64,000 nucleotides of DNA from CAXXFQ01 sp963674475 (lineage in GTDB: Bacteria > Planctomycetota > Planctomycetia > Pirellulales > Thermoguttaceae). Below the pieces are notes generated by a model, which was not told the DNA's origin, searched no databases, and saw only the letters and a list, made by a program, of their open reading frames with translations. The position numbers were made by a program, and so were the translations under genes. Location of the stretch: positions 682,001-746,000 of the forward strand of contig CAXXFQ010000019.1 in NCBI GenBank assembly GCA_963674475.2, given 5' to 3'. Below, in pieces: positions 51,442-60,615 of the stretch; the first letter of the stretch is position 1; every line of letters begins with the position of its first letter.

Positions 51442-51769
51442 TCCGGGAAAATACACCCGCCCCGGTCCGTTGGCAACCGGACGCCCGTTTTTCCGGAAAA
51501 AATGCGCCGCCGTTTCCGGCCCGATGTTTTGCGGCATCGGGAGGTTGCCGTCGGTCCTCCCCCGCAAAACCGGTGCCGATCGTACATTTCGCGGTAAAAC
51601 ACGTGTTTTGCCGAAGAAAGTGACCCGATGCGTTCCCCGCCCCCGGTGGTGACTTTCTCATCCGTTTCATGTACAGGCAGTGCGACGAATTATTGTCTTC
51701 GGAAAGGACCCTTTCCAGAAGATTTTATATATCTGTACAATCGAAGACGCTTTCAAGGAGACCCAGTTA
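51442..51769. other. Divergent regulatory region between fetA and XRE-cupin gene 1
   Basis: No gene seen. The right part is AT-richer, and TGTACA occurs twice (51669-51674 and 51734-51739), about 65 bp apart, upstream of the XRE regulator gene. This could be an autoregulatory site pair, though 6-bp palindromes are weak evidence. Confidence 0.35.
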
Positions 51770-52330
51770 ATGAGCACCGTGGGCAAGCGGATCAAATCCT
51801 ACCGCGAAAAACAGAACCTGACCATCGAGGACCTGGCGAGCCGAACCGCTCTCAGCTACGAATTCATCAAGGCCGTGGAAGAGGACGACCAGTATCCGTC
51901 GCTCCGTCCGCTGGTGAAACTGGCCCGCGCCCTGGGCGTGCGGCTGGGTACCTTCATGGACGACCAGGTGTCGTGCGACCCCCTCATCGTCAAGCTCGCC
52001 GAGCGCGAGGAGGAATTGACCATGCACATGGCGGGCGAGGAACCCGGCATGGTTTTCCATTCCCTGGGCAAGGGCAAGACCGACCGCCACATGGAGCCTT
52101 TTTTCATCGAGATGCTGCCCGAATCCGGCAAGGACACGACCCTCTCCTCCCACGAGGGCGAGGAATTCATCGTGGTCCACTCCGGCAGGGTCCGCCTGAT
52201 ATACGGCCAGGAGGAGTCCATCCTGGAGCCGGGCGACTCCGTCTATTACAACTCCGTAGTGCCCCACAACATCGGTGCGGCAGACGGCCGGAAGGCCGAA
52301 ATTTACGCTGTCCTCTATTTCCCCGAGTAG
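51770..52330 (+). CDS. XRE-family transcriptional regulator with cupin domain, paralogue 1
   Basis: A 186-residue regulator. Residues 6-62 form a helix-turn-helix (GKRIKSYREKQNLTIEDLAS, LSYEFIKAVEEDDQYPSL). Residues 110-185 form a cupin beta-barrel (SHEGEEFIVVHSGRVRLIYG, LEPGDSVYYNSVVPHNIG). Such XRE-cupin proteins sense small molecules and control adjacent metabolic genes. ATG 51770 has AAGGAG upstream. The AMP-ligase gene starts 6 bp later, so the pair is one transcript. A paralogous pair follows at 54.3 kb. Confidence 0.9.
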   Translation: MSTVGKRIKSYREKQNLTIEDLASRTALSYEFIKAVEEDDQYPSLRPLVKLARALGVRLGTFMDDQVSCDPLIVKLAEREEELTMHMAGEEPGMVFHSLGKGKTDRHMEPFFIEMLPESGKDTTLSSHEGEEFIVVHSGRVRLIYGQEESILEPGDSVYYNSVVPHNIGAADGRKAEIYAVLYFPE

Positions 52331-52336
52331 GCCGTT

Positions 52337-53977
52337 ATGACAGCGCTTCGAGAAATCACCCTCGGCGACCTGCTGCACGAGACCGCCGGGAAATACCCGG
52401 ATTACGAGGCAGTGGTCTATCCCGGCCGCGACTTCCGGCTGACCTGGAAGGAATTCGACGAGCTCACGGACACCGTGGGCAAGGGCCTCATGGCCCTGGG
52501 CGTCAAAAAGGGCGAGAAGGTGGCCATTTGGGCCAACAACGTGCCCTACTGGGTCACCCTCCAGTTCGCCACGGCCAAGATCGGGGCCATCCTGCTCACG
52601 GTCAACACCCACTACCGCTCCCATGAGTTCAAGTACCTGCTTGAACACTCCGAGACCGAGAACCTGTTCCTCATCGGCGAGTACCGGGACCACGACTACC
52701 TGTCCACGGTCTACGACCTGGTGCCGGAACTCAAGGTCCAGGAGCGGGGCCATCTCAAGACCAACAAGTTTCCCAAGCTGAAGCGGGTCTTCTACCTGGG
52801 CCACGAAAAGCACCGGGGCATGTATTCCATCCCCGAGCTGCAGGCCATGGCCGCCGTGGTCACGGACGAGCAGTACGCCGCGCGCAAGGCCGAACTGGAC
52901 CCGCACGACGTGGTCAACATGCAGTACACCTCGGGCACCACCGGGTTCCCCAAGGGCGTGCAGCTCACCCACTACAACATCGCCAACAACGGCTACTGGA
53001 TCGGCAGGAACCAGAACTTCGTGGCCGGGGACCGGCTCTGCCTGACCGTGCCCCTGTTCCACTGTTTCGGCTGCGTCCTGGGCGTCATGGCCTGCGTCAA
53101 CCACGGCGTGACCATGGTCATCAAGGAGGACTTCGTCCCCCTGGAGGTCATGAACACCGTGGAGACGGAGAAGTGTACCGCGCTCTACGGCGTGCCCACC
53201 ATGTACATCGCCATCATGGACCACCCCATGTTCGAGAAGTTCGACTTCTCCTCCCTGCGCACCGGCATCATGGCCGGGTCGCCGTGTCCGATCACGGCCA
53301 TGAAAAAGGTCATGGACGTCATGTACATGAAGGACATCACCATCTGCTACGGCCTGACCGAGGCCAGCCCGGTCATGTCCCAGACCACGCCCGGCGACAC
53401 CATCGAGCACATGACCGAGACCGTAGGTCCGGCCATGCCCGAGATCGAGATCAAGATCACGAACCCGGATACGGGCGAGGAGTCTCCCACCGGGGAGATC
53501 GGCGAGATATGCTGCCGGGGCTACAACGTCATGAAGGGGTACTACAACAACCCCAAGGCCACGGAAGAGGCCATCGACAAGGACGGCTGGCTCCACTCCG
53601 GCGACCTGGGCTTCATGGATGAAGACGGCTATCTGACCATCACCGGCCGCCTCAAGGACATGATCATCCGGGGCGGCGAGAACGTCTACCCGCGCGAGAT
53701 CGAGGAGTTCCTGTACACCATGGACGGCATCCTGGACGTGCAGGTGGCGGGCGTGCCCAGCACGAAATTCGGCGAACAGGTCGGGGCCTTCATTATCCTT
53801 AAGGAGGGCGCGGACCTGGCCCCGGAAGACGTCATCGACTTCTGCCGAGGCCAGATCGCCCGGTACAAGACCCCGAAATACGTGGCGTTCGTCAAGGAAT
53901 ATCCCATGACAGCCTCGGGCAAGATCCAGAAATACAAGCTCCGCGAAATGGCCGCCGAAATGTGGCCGGACGCGTAG
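52337..53977 (+). CDS. AMP-dependent acyl-CoA synthetase/ligase 1
   Basis: A 546-residue ANL-superfamily enzyme. Core motifs are MQYTSGTTGFPKGVQLTHYN (P-loop), YGLTEASPVMSQ, HSGDLGFMDEDGYLTITGR and the C-terminal lysine GKIQKYKLRE. It forms an acyl-adenylate and then probably an acyl-CoA. It resembles medium/long-chain fatty acyl-CoA ligases such as FadD3/AcsM relatives. The substrate cannot be given. It is paired with the XRE-cupin regulator, which may sense the acid or its CoA ester. Confidence 0.9.
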   Translation: MTALREITLGDLLHETAGKYPDYEAVVYPGRDFRLTWKEFDELTDTVGKGLMALGVKKGEKVAIWANNVPYWVTLQFATAKIGAILLTVNTHYRSHEFKYLLEHSETENLFLIGEYRDHDYLSTVYDLVPELKVQERGHLKTNKFPKLKRVFYLGHEKHRGMYSIPELQAMAAVVTDEQYAARKAELDPHDVVNMQYTSGTTGFPKGVQLTHYNIANNGYWIGRNQNFVAGDRLCLTVPLFHCFGCVLGVMACVNHGVTMVIKEDFVPLEVMNTVETEKCTALYGVPTMYIAIMDHPMFEKFDFSSLRTGIMAGSPCPITAMKKVMDVMYMKDITICYGLTEASPVMSQTTPGDTIEHMTETVGPAMPEIEIKITNPDTGEESPTGEIGEICCRGYNVMKGYYNNPKATEEAIDKDGWLHSGDLGFMDEDGYLTITGRLKDMIIRGGENVYPREIEEFLYTMDGILDVQVAGVPSTKFGEQVGAFIILKEGADLAPEDVIDFCRGQIARYKTPKYVAFVKEYPMTASGKIQKYKLREMAAEMWPDA

Positions 53978-53995
53978 TTGGTTTGAAAAATTGAT

Positions 53996-54049
53996 CTGGG
54001 GGAAACCTCTTGGGAGAGGTTTCCCCCAGACCCCCTTCCAGAACTTTTT
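53996..54049 (+). terminator. Strong intrinsic terminator after ligase 1
   Basis: CTGGGGGAAACCTCT (53996-54010) pairs perfectly with AGAGGTTTCCCCCAG (54015-54029) around TGGG, followed by ACCCCCTTCCAGAAC and T5 (54045-54049). Confidence 0.75.
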
Positions 54050-54193
54050 GGTTCCACGCCGCCAGGAAGATCGGGGGGCAAGATGACAAGCAGGGCGGCG
54101 TGGGGGCAGTCTCTCCCCACTTGGCATAATTCGCACACAACTGCCCTGATCGGCGCATGCCGTGCAAGTGCGTCCGCACAATCCGTCAGCGCC

Positions 54194-54245
54194 GCGATAA
54201 AAAGTTTTGGAGATTCCTAAGAACCTTTTTCAAAAGGTTCTTAGG
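54194..54245 (-). terminator. Terminator-family element, leftward orientation
   Basis: Read leftward: GCCTCCGGCGGC at 54257-54246, a perfect 14-bp stem CCTAAGAACCTTTT/AAAAGGTTCTTAGG (54216-54245), AATCTCC, then a T-run TTTT (54202-54199). This is the same modular design as the element at 21.73-21.79 kb. It points away from the downstream gene, so it insulates against leftward transcription. Confidence 0.65.
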
Positions 54246-54298
54246 CCGCCGGAGGCATCCCATGACGGGAGTCCGGCATACAAGCAGGAGGTTTGGTA

Positions 54299-54847
54299 AT
54301 GGAACAGTACAAGGATATCGCGCCCCGTCTGATCGGTTTGCGCGAGGGGATCGGCTGGACCGTGGAGGAGATGGCCGATCTGTTGGGGTTGCCCAAGGAG
54401 AAGGTCGAGCTGTACGAGTCCGGGACCGCCGAGATCCCGGTTGGCTACATGCTGGACGTGTCCCGGTTGTGCCGGGTGGACCTGACCACGCTCATTTCCG
54501 GGCGCGAGCCGCATCTGAAGTCCTACTCCGTGGTCCGCAGGAACGAGGGGTTCTCCGTGGACCGGCGCAAGGACTACGACTACAAGAGCCTGGGCTACAA
54601 GTTCGCGGGCCGCGAGATGGAGCCGTTTCTGATCACCGTGCCGCCCAAGTCCGGGGACGAGATGACCGAGACCTCGCACCGGGGCCAGGAGTTCATGTAC
54701 GTGCTGGAGGGCCGTCTGGAGGTCCGCCTCGGCGGCGAGCCGATCATCGTCGAGCCCGGCGACTCGCTCTACTTCAACTCCGAGACGCCCCACGCCCTGC
54801 GCGGCCTGGACGGCAAGGAAGCCAAGTTCCTCGACGTGATTCTGTAG
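54299..54847 (+). CDS. XRE-family transcriptional regulator with cupin domain, paralogue 2
   Basis: A 182-residue regulator with N-terminal helix-turn-helix (RLIGLREGIGWTVEEMADLLG, YESGTAEIPVGYMLD) and C-terminal cupin (SHRGQEFMYVLEGRLEVRLG, VEPGDSLYFNSETPHALRG). It shares the layout and cupin phrasing of the regulator at 51.8 kb, so the two are paralogues. AGGAGG precedes ATG 54299. The acyl-CoA ligase gene lies 93 bp downstream, matching the first module. Confidence 0.9.
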   Translation: MEQYKDIAPRLIGLREGIGWTVEEMADLLGLPKEKVELYESGTAEIPVGYMLDVSRLCRVDLTTLISGREPHLKSYSVVRRNEGFSVDRRKDYDYKSLGYKFAGREMEPFLITVPPKSGDEMTETSHRGQEFMYVLEGRLEVRLGGEPIIVEPGDSLYFNSETPHALRGLDGKEAKFLDVIL

Positions 54848-54940
54848 GGCTGGCCGCATTCCCGCTGCCCGCCCGGAACAAGTGTCGGCGGTTTTGACCG
54901 GAAACTGAACAACTACACGGAATCACGGAGAATCGACAAA

Positions 54941-56578
54941 ATGTTTACCAAAGAGGAATATAAGAGCTACGAGGACCTGGTGGCCCGGTACAAACCGGAA
55001 TGCCCGGACAATTTCAACTTTTCCTACGACGTCCTGGACGGGATGGACCCGGCCAAGACCGCGCTCGTGCACGTCAACGACGCGGGCGAGCGGCGCGAAT
55101 TCACCTTCGGCTTCTTTCAGGAAACCTCCTGCCGCCTGGCCAACGCGCTCATGGAAAAGGGCGTGAAAAAGGGCGACCGGATCATGCTGGTGCTCTACCG
55201 GCGCATGGAATACTGGACCGTGATGCTCGCCCTGCACCGCATCGGCGCGCTGCCCATCCCGTCCCCGTCCCTGCTCACCAAGAAGGACATCTCCCAGCGC
55301 GTCAACTACGCCAAGGTCTCGGCCATCATCTGCGAGGACTCCATCTGCGAGCGCGTGGACCAGGCCAAGCCCGAGTGCCCCGGCCTGAACCTGCTGGTCC
55401 AGATCGACGGCGACCTGAACGACGGCTGGGAGGACTACGAAGCGCTCCTGGCCTCGGGTGATCCGTCCTGCCCGCGCACGGCCGACACCCCCGGCGGCAG
55501 CGACCCCATGGTCATCTTCTTCTCGTCCGGCACCACCGGCCTGCCCAAGATGGTCATGCACACCTTTGCCTACCCCTGCTCGCACTTCACCACGGGCGCG
55601 CTCTGGCACGACCTGGAGCCGGGCGACCTGCACCTGACCCTGTCCGAGACCGGCTGGGCCAAGTCGGTCTGGGGCAAGTTCTACGGCCAGTGGATGGCCA
55701 AGGCTGCGGTCTTCGTCTGGGACTTCCGGGGCAAGTTCGAACCCGCCGAGCTGCTGCGCATCATGGCCGAAAACAGGATCACCACCTTTTGCGCGCCGCC
55801 CACGGTCTACCGGTTCCTGGTGCGCGAGGACCTGACCAAGTACGACCTGTCGGCGCTGCGCCACTGCACCACGGCGGGCGAGCTGCTCAACGACTCGGTC
55901 TTCCTCGCCTGGCAAAAGGCGTTCAACATGCCCATCTACGAGGGCTACGGCCAGACCGAGACCACGCTCCAGGTGGCCACCTTCAAGTTCATGACTCCCA
56001 AGCCCGGCTCCATCGGCAAGCCCGTGCCCGGCTGGGACATCGCGCTCATGGACGAGGAGGGCAACCAGGTGCCCCAGGGCGAAGAGGGCGAGATCTGCAT
56101 CCGCATCGACAAGCCCGTGGTCGGCCTGTTCGACTCCTACATGGACGAAGAGGAAAAGACCGCCTGCGTCAAGTGCGACGGCTGGTACCACACCGGGGAC
56201 AAGGCCTGGGCCGACGAGGACGGGTTCCTCTGGTTCATGGGCCGCACCGACGACCTGATCAAGTCCTCGGGCTACCGCATCGGCCCCTTTGAGGTCGAGT
56301 CCGCCCTGGTCGCCCACGACGCGGTCATCGAGGCCGCCGTCACCGGCCTGCCCGACGACGTGCGCGGCCAACTGGTCAAGGCCACCGTGGTCCTGGCCCC
56401 CGGCTACGAGCCGTCCGACGACCTGACCAAGACCCTCCAGGCGTTCGTGCGCGAGCTCACCGCGCCCTACAAGTACCCGCGCGTCATCGAGTACGTCGCC
56501 GACCTGCCCAAGACCATCTCCGGCAAGATCAAGCGCAAGGAAATCCGCGATGCCGACCTGAAAAAACACGGCAAATAA
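54941..56578 (+). CDS. AMP-dependent acyl-CoA synthetase/ligase 2 (medium-chain type)
   Basis: A 545-residue ANL enzyme. P-loop FFSSGTTGLPKMVMHTF, YGQTETTLQV, HTGDKAWADEDGFLWFMGRT and the C-terminal catalytic lysine in KTISGKIKRKEIRD are all present. The phrasing resembles acetyl/medium-chain acyl-CoA synthetases (ACSM-like) and diverges from ligase 1, so the two probably use different acids. It forms the second regulator-ligase module with the XRE-cupin gene. Convergent with tonB. Confidence 0.9.
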   Translation: MFTKEEYKSYEDLVARYKPECPDNFNFSYDVLDGMDPAKTALVHVNDAGERREFTFGFFQETSCRLANALMEKGVKKGDRIMLVLYRRMEYWTVMLALHRIGALPIPSPSLLTKKDISQRVNYAKVSAIICEDSICERVDQAKPECPGLNLLVQIDGDLNDGWEDYEALLASGDPSCPRTADTPGGSDPMVIFFSSGTTGLPKMVMHTFAYPCSHFTTGALWHDLEPGDLHLTLSETGWAKSVWGKFYGQWMAKAAVFVWDFRGKFEPAELLRIMAENRITTFCAPPTVYRFLVREDLTKYDLSALRHCTTAGELLNDSVFLAWQKAFNMPIYEGYGQTETTLQVATFKFMTPKPGSIGKPVPGWDIALMDEEGNQVPQGEEGEICIRIDKPVVGLFDSYMDEEEKTACVKCDGWYHTGDKAWADEDGFLWFMGRTDDLIKSSGYRIGPFEVESALVAHDAVIEAAVTGLPDDVRGQLVKATVVLAPGYEPSDDLTKTLQAFVRELTAPYKYPRVIEYVADLPKTISGKIKRKEIRDADLKKHGK

Positions 56579-56795
56579 GCGGCAATCCCCCCCAAGGAAT
56601 GACGACCGGCCAGCGCTTCATGGAGCGCTGGCCGGTCTTGCGTTGCGGGAGGGCGGGCCACGGGGCGGAGGGAAGAACGCCTAACGGCGGTCCCTCCCTT
56701 GGACCCACCAGAGGCCGGGGGACTGGGAATAGTCATGCCCTCGGTGTGTGGCTCCCGGTCTTCCCTTTCGTAGAGAGCCGCCGGGAAGCCCCGGT

Positions 56796-57521
56796 TCAAT
56801 CAAGCTCGAACCGGAAAGGGACGGTAATTCGGCTTGGCACCGGGTGCCCGTTGTGGAAGGCCGGACTAAATTTCCATTGTTTTAGAGCCGTGAGCGCACT
56901 TTGGTCGAAGATTCCCTCTGGCTCGGATACCGTGACGACCGGTTCGGCCACGTTGCCTTGTGTCGTCACGGTACAGGAAATGACGACTCGCCCGCTGATG
57001 TTTTCTCTTCTCGCCTTCCGGGGATATGCCGGGCTGACCTGATGCAGCGCCACCGGGAGGTTGCCGTCCCCGCCGTTGCCCGCGCCGACTTTTCGGGCTT
57101 CGCCGCCCCCATGTTCGGCAATGCCCTCCTCCGAAGCCCCGCCTTCCAGCGTGGTCGTGCCTTGCCCGCCCTTTTCGGAGAGGTTCCGGCCGTCTTGGAC
57201 AGGGGCGTCCCCGGAATCCCTGTTTTCTTCTTCGGGAGATTCGGGCGCTTTTGCTTCGCACGTAATGGCCGTGTCCTTCTGCTGTTGCGCCTTGGGGACG
57301 TTCGCGTTTTTCGTTTTTTGGGGGGAGGCGACGGGAAGCGCGGTCTTGCCCGATTGCCCTTTTCCGCTTCCCGGCCTTTCCGTGCCGGATAGTTCCGATA
57401 GCGATATCCGGTAGACGGTCCAAGGGGAAAGGGAGTGGGGCGTATTGCCGGACGGGACAAAGGCCAGGGACAGGGCCAGGGCGTGCAGCGGAATCGATAG
57501 GAGCAGGAAATATTTCAGCAT
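56796..57521 (-). CDS. tonB: TonB-like energy transducer
   Basis: About 241 residues. N-terminal helix MLKYFLLLSIPLHALALSLAF anchors it in the inner membrane. A long Gly/Glu/Lys/Gln-rich linker spans the periplasm. The C-terminal TonB domain (SPAYPRKARRENISGRVVI, IFDQSALTALKQWKFSPA, RITVPFRFELD) contacts outer-membrane receptors. ATG 57521 is chosen because the helix starts there; an in-frame upstream ATG 57596 is possible. It lies next to the riboswitch-controlled btuB, its likely client. No exbBD gene is adjacent. Confidence 0.87.
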   Translation of the reverse strand: MLKYFLLLSIPLHALALSLAFVPSGNTPHSLSPWTVYRISLSELSGTERPGSGKGQSGKTALPVASPQKTKNANVPKAQQQKDTAITCEAKAPESPEEENRDSGDAPVQDGRNLSEKGGQGTTTLEGGASEEGIAEHGGGEARKVGAGNGGDGNLPVALHQVSPAYPRKARRENISGRVVISCTVTTQGNVAEPVVTVSEPEGIFDQSALTALKQWKFSPAFHNGHPVPSRITVPFRFELD

Positions 57522-57617
57522 TAAAAGTGAAAAGCCTTGACAGAAGGCTTGCCTGCTAAGTAAGTGGTCAACTTCATTGGGTTCTAATATATTCATATTT
57601 GAATCCAAGGCAACCAT

Positions 57618-57800
57618 TTTGGAACCTTTCGGGTCCCTGTCAGACAGGGATAATTGGGAAGTTCGGTGGAAAACCGACGCTGGCCCGCAACCGTGAGAGG
57701 GGACGAAAGCCGCAGAAAGCCACTGGGGAGACCCGGGAAGGCGCGGCGAGTAGGATGATCCTCAAGCCGGGAGACCAGCCCGAAAGGCGGATTTTGTAGG
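57618..57800 (+). promoter_or_regulatory. Cobalamin riboswitch
   Basis: The aptamer core is readable: TTGGGAAGTTCGGTGGAAAA (57654-57673), then GGCCCGCAACCGTGAGAG, the B12 box AGCCACTG (57718-57725) with GGGGAGACCCGGGAAGG, and the closing GCCGGGAGACCAGCC. This is the AdoCbl-type cobalamin riboswitch consensus. It precedes btuB by about 115 nt of expression platform. Bound cobalamin would lower btuB-cbiZ-btuF expression. Confidence 0.93.
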
Positions 57801-57883
57801 CTTCGAGGCAAAGCCTGGGATCACGATTCGCCGTGCACGGCTGTGCTTGGCTGTATTGTCTTTCCCCACACCACTCCTCGAAG

Positions 57884-57916
57884 CCTCCTGTGACGCTACA
57901 ACAGGAGGTTTTCTTT
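57884..57916 (+). promoter_or_regulatory. RBS-sequestering/terminator hairpin before btuB
   Basis: CCTCCTGT (57884-57891) pairs perfectly with ACAGGAGG (57901-57908), so the btuB Shine-Dalgarno AGGAGG is inside the 3' arm. The tail TTTTCTTT directly precedes ATG 57917. The same structure could act as an intrinsic terminator. It is the likely expression platform of the riboswitch. Confidence 0.75.
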
Positions 57917-59884
57917 ATGCGCGCAGTAGTTTTCGTGCTGGCAGTCCTATTGCTGGCACCCTTGGCACATGCAGCCGGTTCCGGGGAAGTTCTCCCGGCA
58001 GGCACGCTTCCCGAAGTCGTGGTTACCGCGACTTCGATCCCACAGCCGACCAAGGAGGTCCCGGTGCACGTGCAGGTGGTGACTTCGCAGCAGATACGCG
58101 AAGCCGACGCCAAGGACATGTCCGATGTCCTCGCCCGATACGTGCCCGGCCATTTCCACAAGTACGGGGTGGATTACTCCTCGGTCGGGATTCGCGGATT
58201 CAGGAGCAACAGCATGGTCGGCACCGACCTGAAGAGCCGGACCCTGATCCTCATAGACGGCATGCGGGCCGGAACCGGGCGGATCAGCAATCTCCCGGTG
58301 GACAACGTCGATCGGATCGAGGTGGTCCGAGGGCCGGGGTCCGTGGTCTATGGCGGTTCCGCCATGGGCGGCGTCATCAACATCATCACCCGCAGGGGGA
58401 CGGGAGAGGCCAAGGGCAGCGTCACTGCGGAGGTCGGCTCGTCCGACCAGTACAAGGTGATGGGGGAGGCGTCCGGCGCCGTAAAGGAGGACGCGGTCGG
58501 CTACGCCATTGGCGGCCATGTCGAAGGACAGGGGGATTACGTCACGGGCGGGGGCAAGACCATCGACAACTCCCAGATGAAAAACAAGGGGTTGTCCGGC
58601 AGCCTGACATACAGGAAAGGCGGCAGGGATTCGTTCAATGCCGTCGGAATAGTGAACAAGGCGGAAAGCGGCTCTCCCGGTTCCGGAGCGTTCCCCAGCT
58701 CGACCGACAAGAGCAGTACGCTGTATCAGCGGGCGTCTCTCGACTGGACCACGACACGCGAAGGCGGCGCTGCCGGCTGGTATGGCCGGGCGTATGCCGT
58801 CAAGAGCGCCTACGACTGGAATGACGGCGAGACGGAGATCGATACGATCTCCGGAGGGCTTCGGGCCGGTCTGGATTTTGAAACCGGGAGTTTCGGCAAC
58901 CTGATTCTCGGCGTCGAATATGACCGGATAAAGGAGAACCAGCGGGAAACCGTCTGGGGGCCGAACACGCGTTACAACAACTACGCCGTTCATGCGGAGC
59001 AACGGGTGACGGCGGGCGATTTCATCTTCTACCTGGGAGGGCGGTACGACGACTACAACATGAAGATGGCGGACACCTCTTCCATCACCGTTTCCGCCGA
59101 GTCCCGGAAATTCACCCAACTGAGCTGGCGGGGCGGCGCCGTGTACGACGCCACCGAATGGCTCGCCTTCCGCACGGCGGTGGGTACCGGTTTCCGCGCC
59201 CCCTCGGCCGAGGAGCTGGCGGGTTCCTACACGACGAACTGGGGCGCGACGTACACGGGTAATTCCGACCTCAAGGCGGAAACCGCCATTACCGCTGAAA
59301 TCGGTTCGGATTTCTATCTGGACTGCATGACCGCGGGCATGACGCTGTTTCACACACGCAGCAAGGACACCATCACCACCACGGGAACGTTCCCCAGCTA
59401 TACCTACAAGAACATCAAGGGGTTGGACCTGACGGCGCTGGAAGGGTACCTGCGGTCTTCATATGAGATGAAATACAAGGATACCAAGCTGGTATTCCAG
59501 CCGTATCTCAACGGCATCTATTATCTCAACCGCAAGAACAGGGATGAGTCGCTGCAAAACACCCGGGGGACCGAGCTGCCGTTGTACATCTCGGAAATGA
59601 CCCTGACGGCGGGCCTGACAGCCCACATCGGTCCGCGGTTTACGTACGATTTGAACATGGTGTACGTGGGAAAACAGAAGATCGAGAGTTTCAGGACGGC
59701 TCCGTCCACGTATACGACGATGGACCCCTATACCGTTGTGGGAACCCGGTTGACGTTCCGGCCCATGGAGAGGCTCAGCACCTATGTTGACGTGCAGAAT
59801 CTCTTCGACCGGAAATACGACTGTGTGGATGACTACACCATGCCGGGAAGAAGCATGAAGCTCGGCGCCAGCTATTCCTTCTAA
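57917..59884 (+). CDS. btuB: TonB-dependent vitamin B12 receptor BtuB
   Basis: A 655-residue outer-membrane receptor. Signal peptide VVFVLAVLLLAPLAHAAGS is followed by the TonB box-like LPEVVVTATS. The plug domain (VLARYVPGHFHKYG, IRGFRSNSMVG, IDGMRAGTGRISNLPV, IEVVRGPGSVVYGGSAMGGV) matches BtuB. The C-terminal barrel strands end in the outer-membrane sorting pattern KLGASYSF, ending in Phe. Regulation by the upstream cobalamin riboswitch and the cbiZ-btuF genes downstream support B12/corrinoid uptake. Confidence 0.93.
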   Translation: MRAVVFVLAVLLLAPLAHAAGSGEVLPAGTLPEVVVTATSIPQPTKEVPVHVQVVTSQQIREADAKDMSDVLARYVPGHFHKYGVDYSSVGIRGFRSNSMVGTDLKSRTLILIDGMRAGTGRISNLPVDNVDRIEVVRGPGSVVYGGSAMGGVINIITRRGTGEAKGSVTAEVGSSDQYKVMGEASGAVKEDAVGYAIGGHVEGQGDYVTGGGKTIDNSQMKNKGLSGSLTYRKGGRDSFNAVGIVNKAESGSPGSGAFPSSTDKSSTLYQRASLDWTTTREGGAAGWYGRAYAVKSAYDWNDGETEIDTISGGLRAGLDFETGSFGNLILGVEYDRIKENQRETVWGPNTRYNNYAVHAEQRVTAGDFIFYLGGRYDDYNMKMADTSSITVSAESRKFTQLSWRGGAVYDATEWLAFRTAVGTGFRAPSAEELAGSYTTNWGATYTGNSDLKAETAITAEIGSDFYLDCMTAGMTLFHTRSKDTITTTGTFPSYTYKNIKGLDLTALEGYLRSSYEMKYKDTKLVFQPYLNGIYYLNRKNRDESLQNTRGTELPLYISEMTLTAGLTAHIGPRFTYDLNMVYVGKQKIESFRTAPSTYTTMDPYTVVGTRLTFRPMERLSTYVDVQNLFDRKYDCVDDYTMPGRSMKLGASYSF

Positions 59885-59925
59885 TCCGTTCCGCGCCCGG
59901 CCGTCCGGGCGCGGACTTTTGCAAT

Positions 59926-60615
59926 ATGGATATTTTCGGATGCCTTGTCGAACGGACCGGGGACCATGTCCACGTGGCGTTTCCCTCCGCCAAAAGGGTG
60001 CTGAGCAGCGCCGTTCTGGGCGGGGGGCTGGTGCGCGCCGACAGGTTTGTCAATCTCAGGGTGAACGGCTGTTGCTGCCGTCCCGATGAGGGGTTGCCTA
60101 CCCCGGAGTCGGTCATAGAGGCCCATTGCCGGGCCATGGGATGGGATGGCCGGGCCGTGGGCATGATGACGGCCGCGTCCATGAAGTCGTTGCGCGTGGT
60201 CGTCCTGGATGAGGCCGGAGTCTCCATGGCCGCCCTGGTCACCTCCGGCCTGTCCAATGCCCTTTGTGCCGGAGACTCCGCCGGTTGCCGCTCCGTTCCC
60301 GGGCGGCCGGAACATGCCGGGACCATCAACATGGCGATCCTGACGCCGCTCAATCTGTCCCCTGCTGCGATGGTGGAGGCCGTTGCCGTCGCGGTCGAGG
60401 CCAAGGCCGCCGTTCTGCGTGACGCGGGCGTGATGAGCCGGGTCTCCATGGAGCCTGCCACCGGGACCGGCACCGATTCGATTGCGGTGGCGAGTCTTGG
60501 GGAGGGGCCGGAGGTCAAATACTGCGGCAAGCACGTGATCGCCGGAGAGTTGATAGGAAAATGCGTGCGGCAGGCACTGGGGAGGTCCATACAATGGGAA
60601 TTCGACAGGTCCTAG
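59926..60615 (+). CDS. cbiZ: Adenosylcobinamide amidohydrolase CbiZ
   Basis: A 229-residue protein of the CbiZ family: RVLSSAVLGGGLVRADRFVNL, MMTAASMKSL, LVTSGLSNALCAGD, GTINMAILTPLNLSPAAMVE, and GTGTDSIAVAS. CbiZ cleaves the amide of adenosylcobinamide to cobyric acid so that corrinoids from other organisms can be rebuilt. Its place after btuB indicates salvage of imported pseudo- or incomplete corrinoids. It overlaps the next gene by 22 bp. Part of the riboswitch-controlled operon. Confidence 0.93.
   Translation: MDIFGCLVERTGDHVHVAFPSAKRVLSSAVLGGGLVRADRFVNLRVNGCCCRPDEGLPTPESVIEAHCRAMGWDGRAVGMMTAASMKSLRVVVLDEAGVSMAALVTSGLSNALCAGDSAGCRSVPGRPEHAGTINMAILTPLNLSPAAMVEAVAVAVEAKAAVLRDAGVMSRVSMEPATGTGTDSIAVASLGEGPEVKYCGKHVIAGELIGKCVRQALGRSIQWEFDRS

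Larger units (their letters stand above)
53978..54298. other. Intergenic stretch with two opposed strong hairpin terminators
   Basis: A 321-bp gap between the two regulator-ligase modules, with a 15-bp perfect hairpin at 53996-54029 and a 14-bp perfect hairpin at 54216-54245, listed separately. Between them no gene is visible. Confidence 0.6.

Noticed and set aside
49967..51670. A single 567-residue fusion of fetB with upstream sequence
   Set aside because: The upstream part is the out-of-frame shadow of fetA. FetB proper begins at ATG 50749 in an ATGA overlap.
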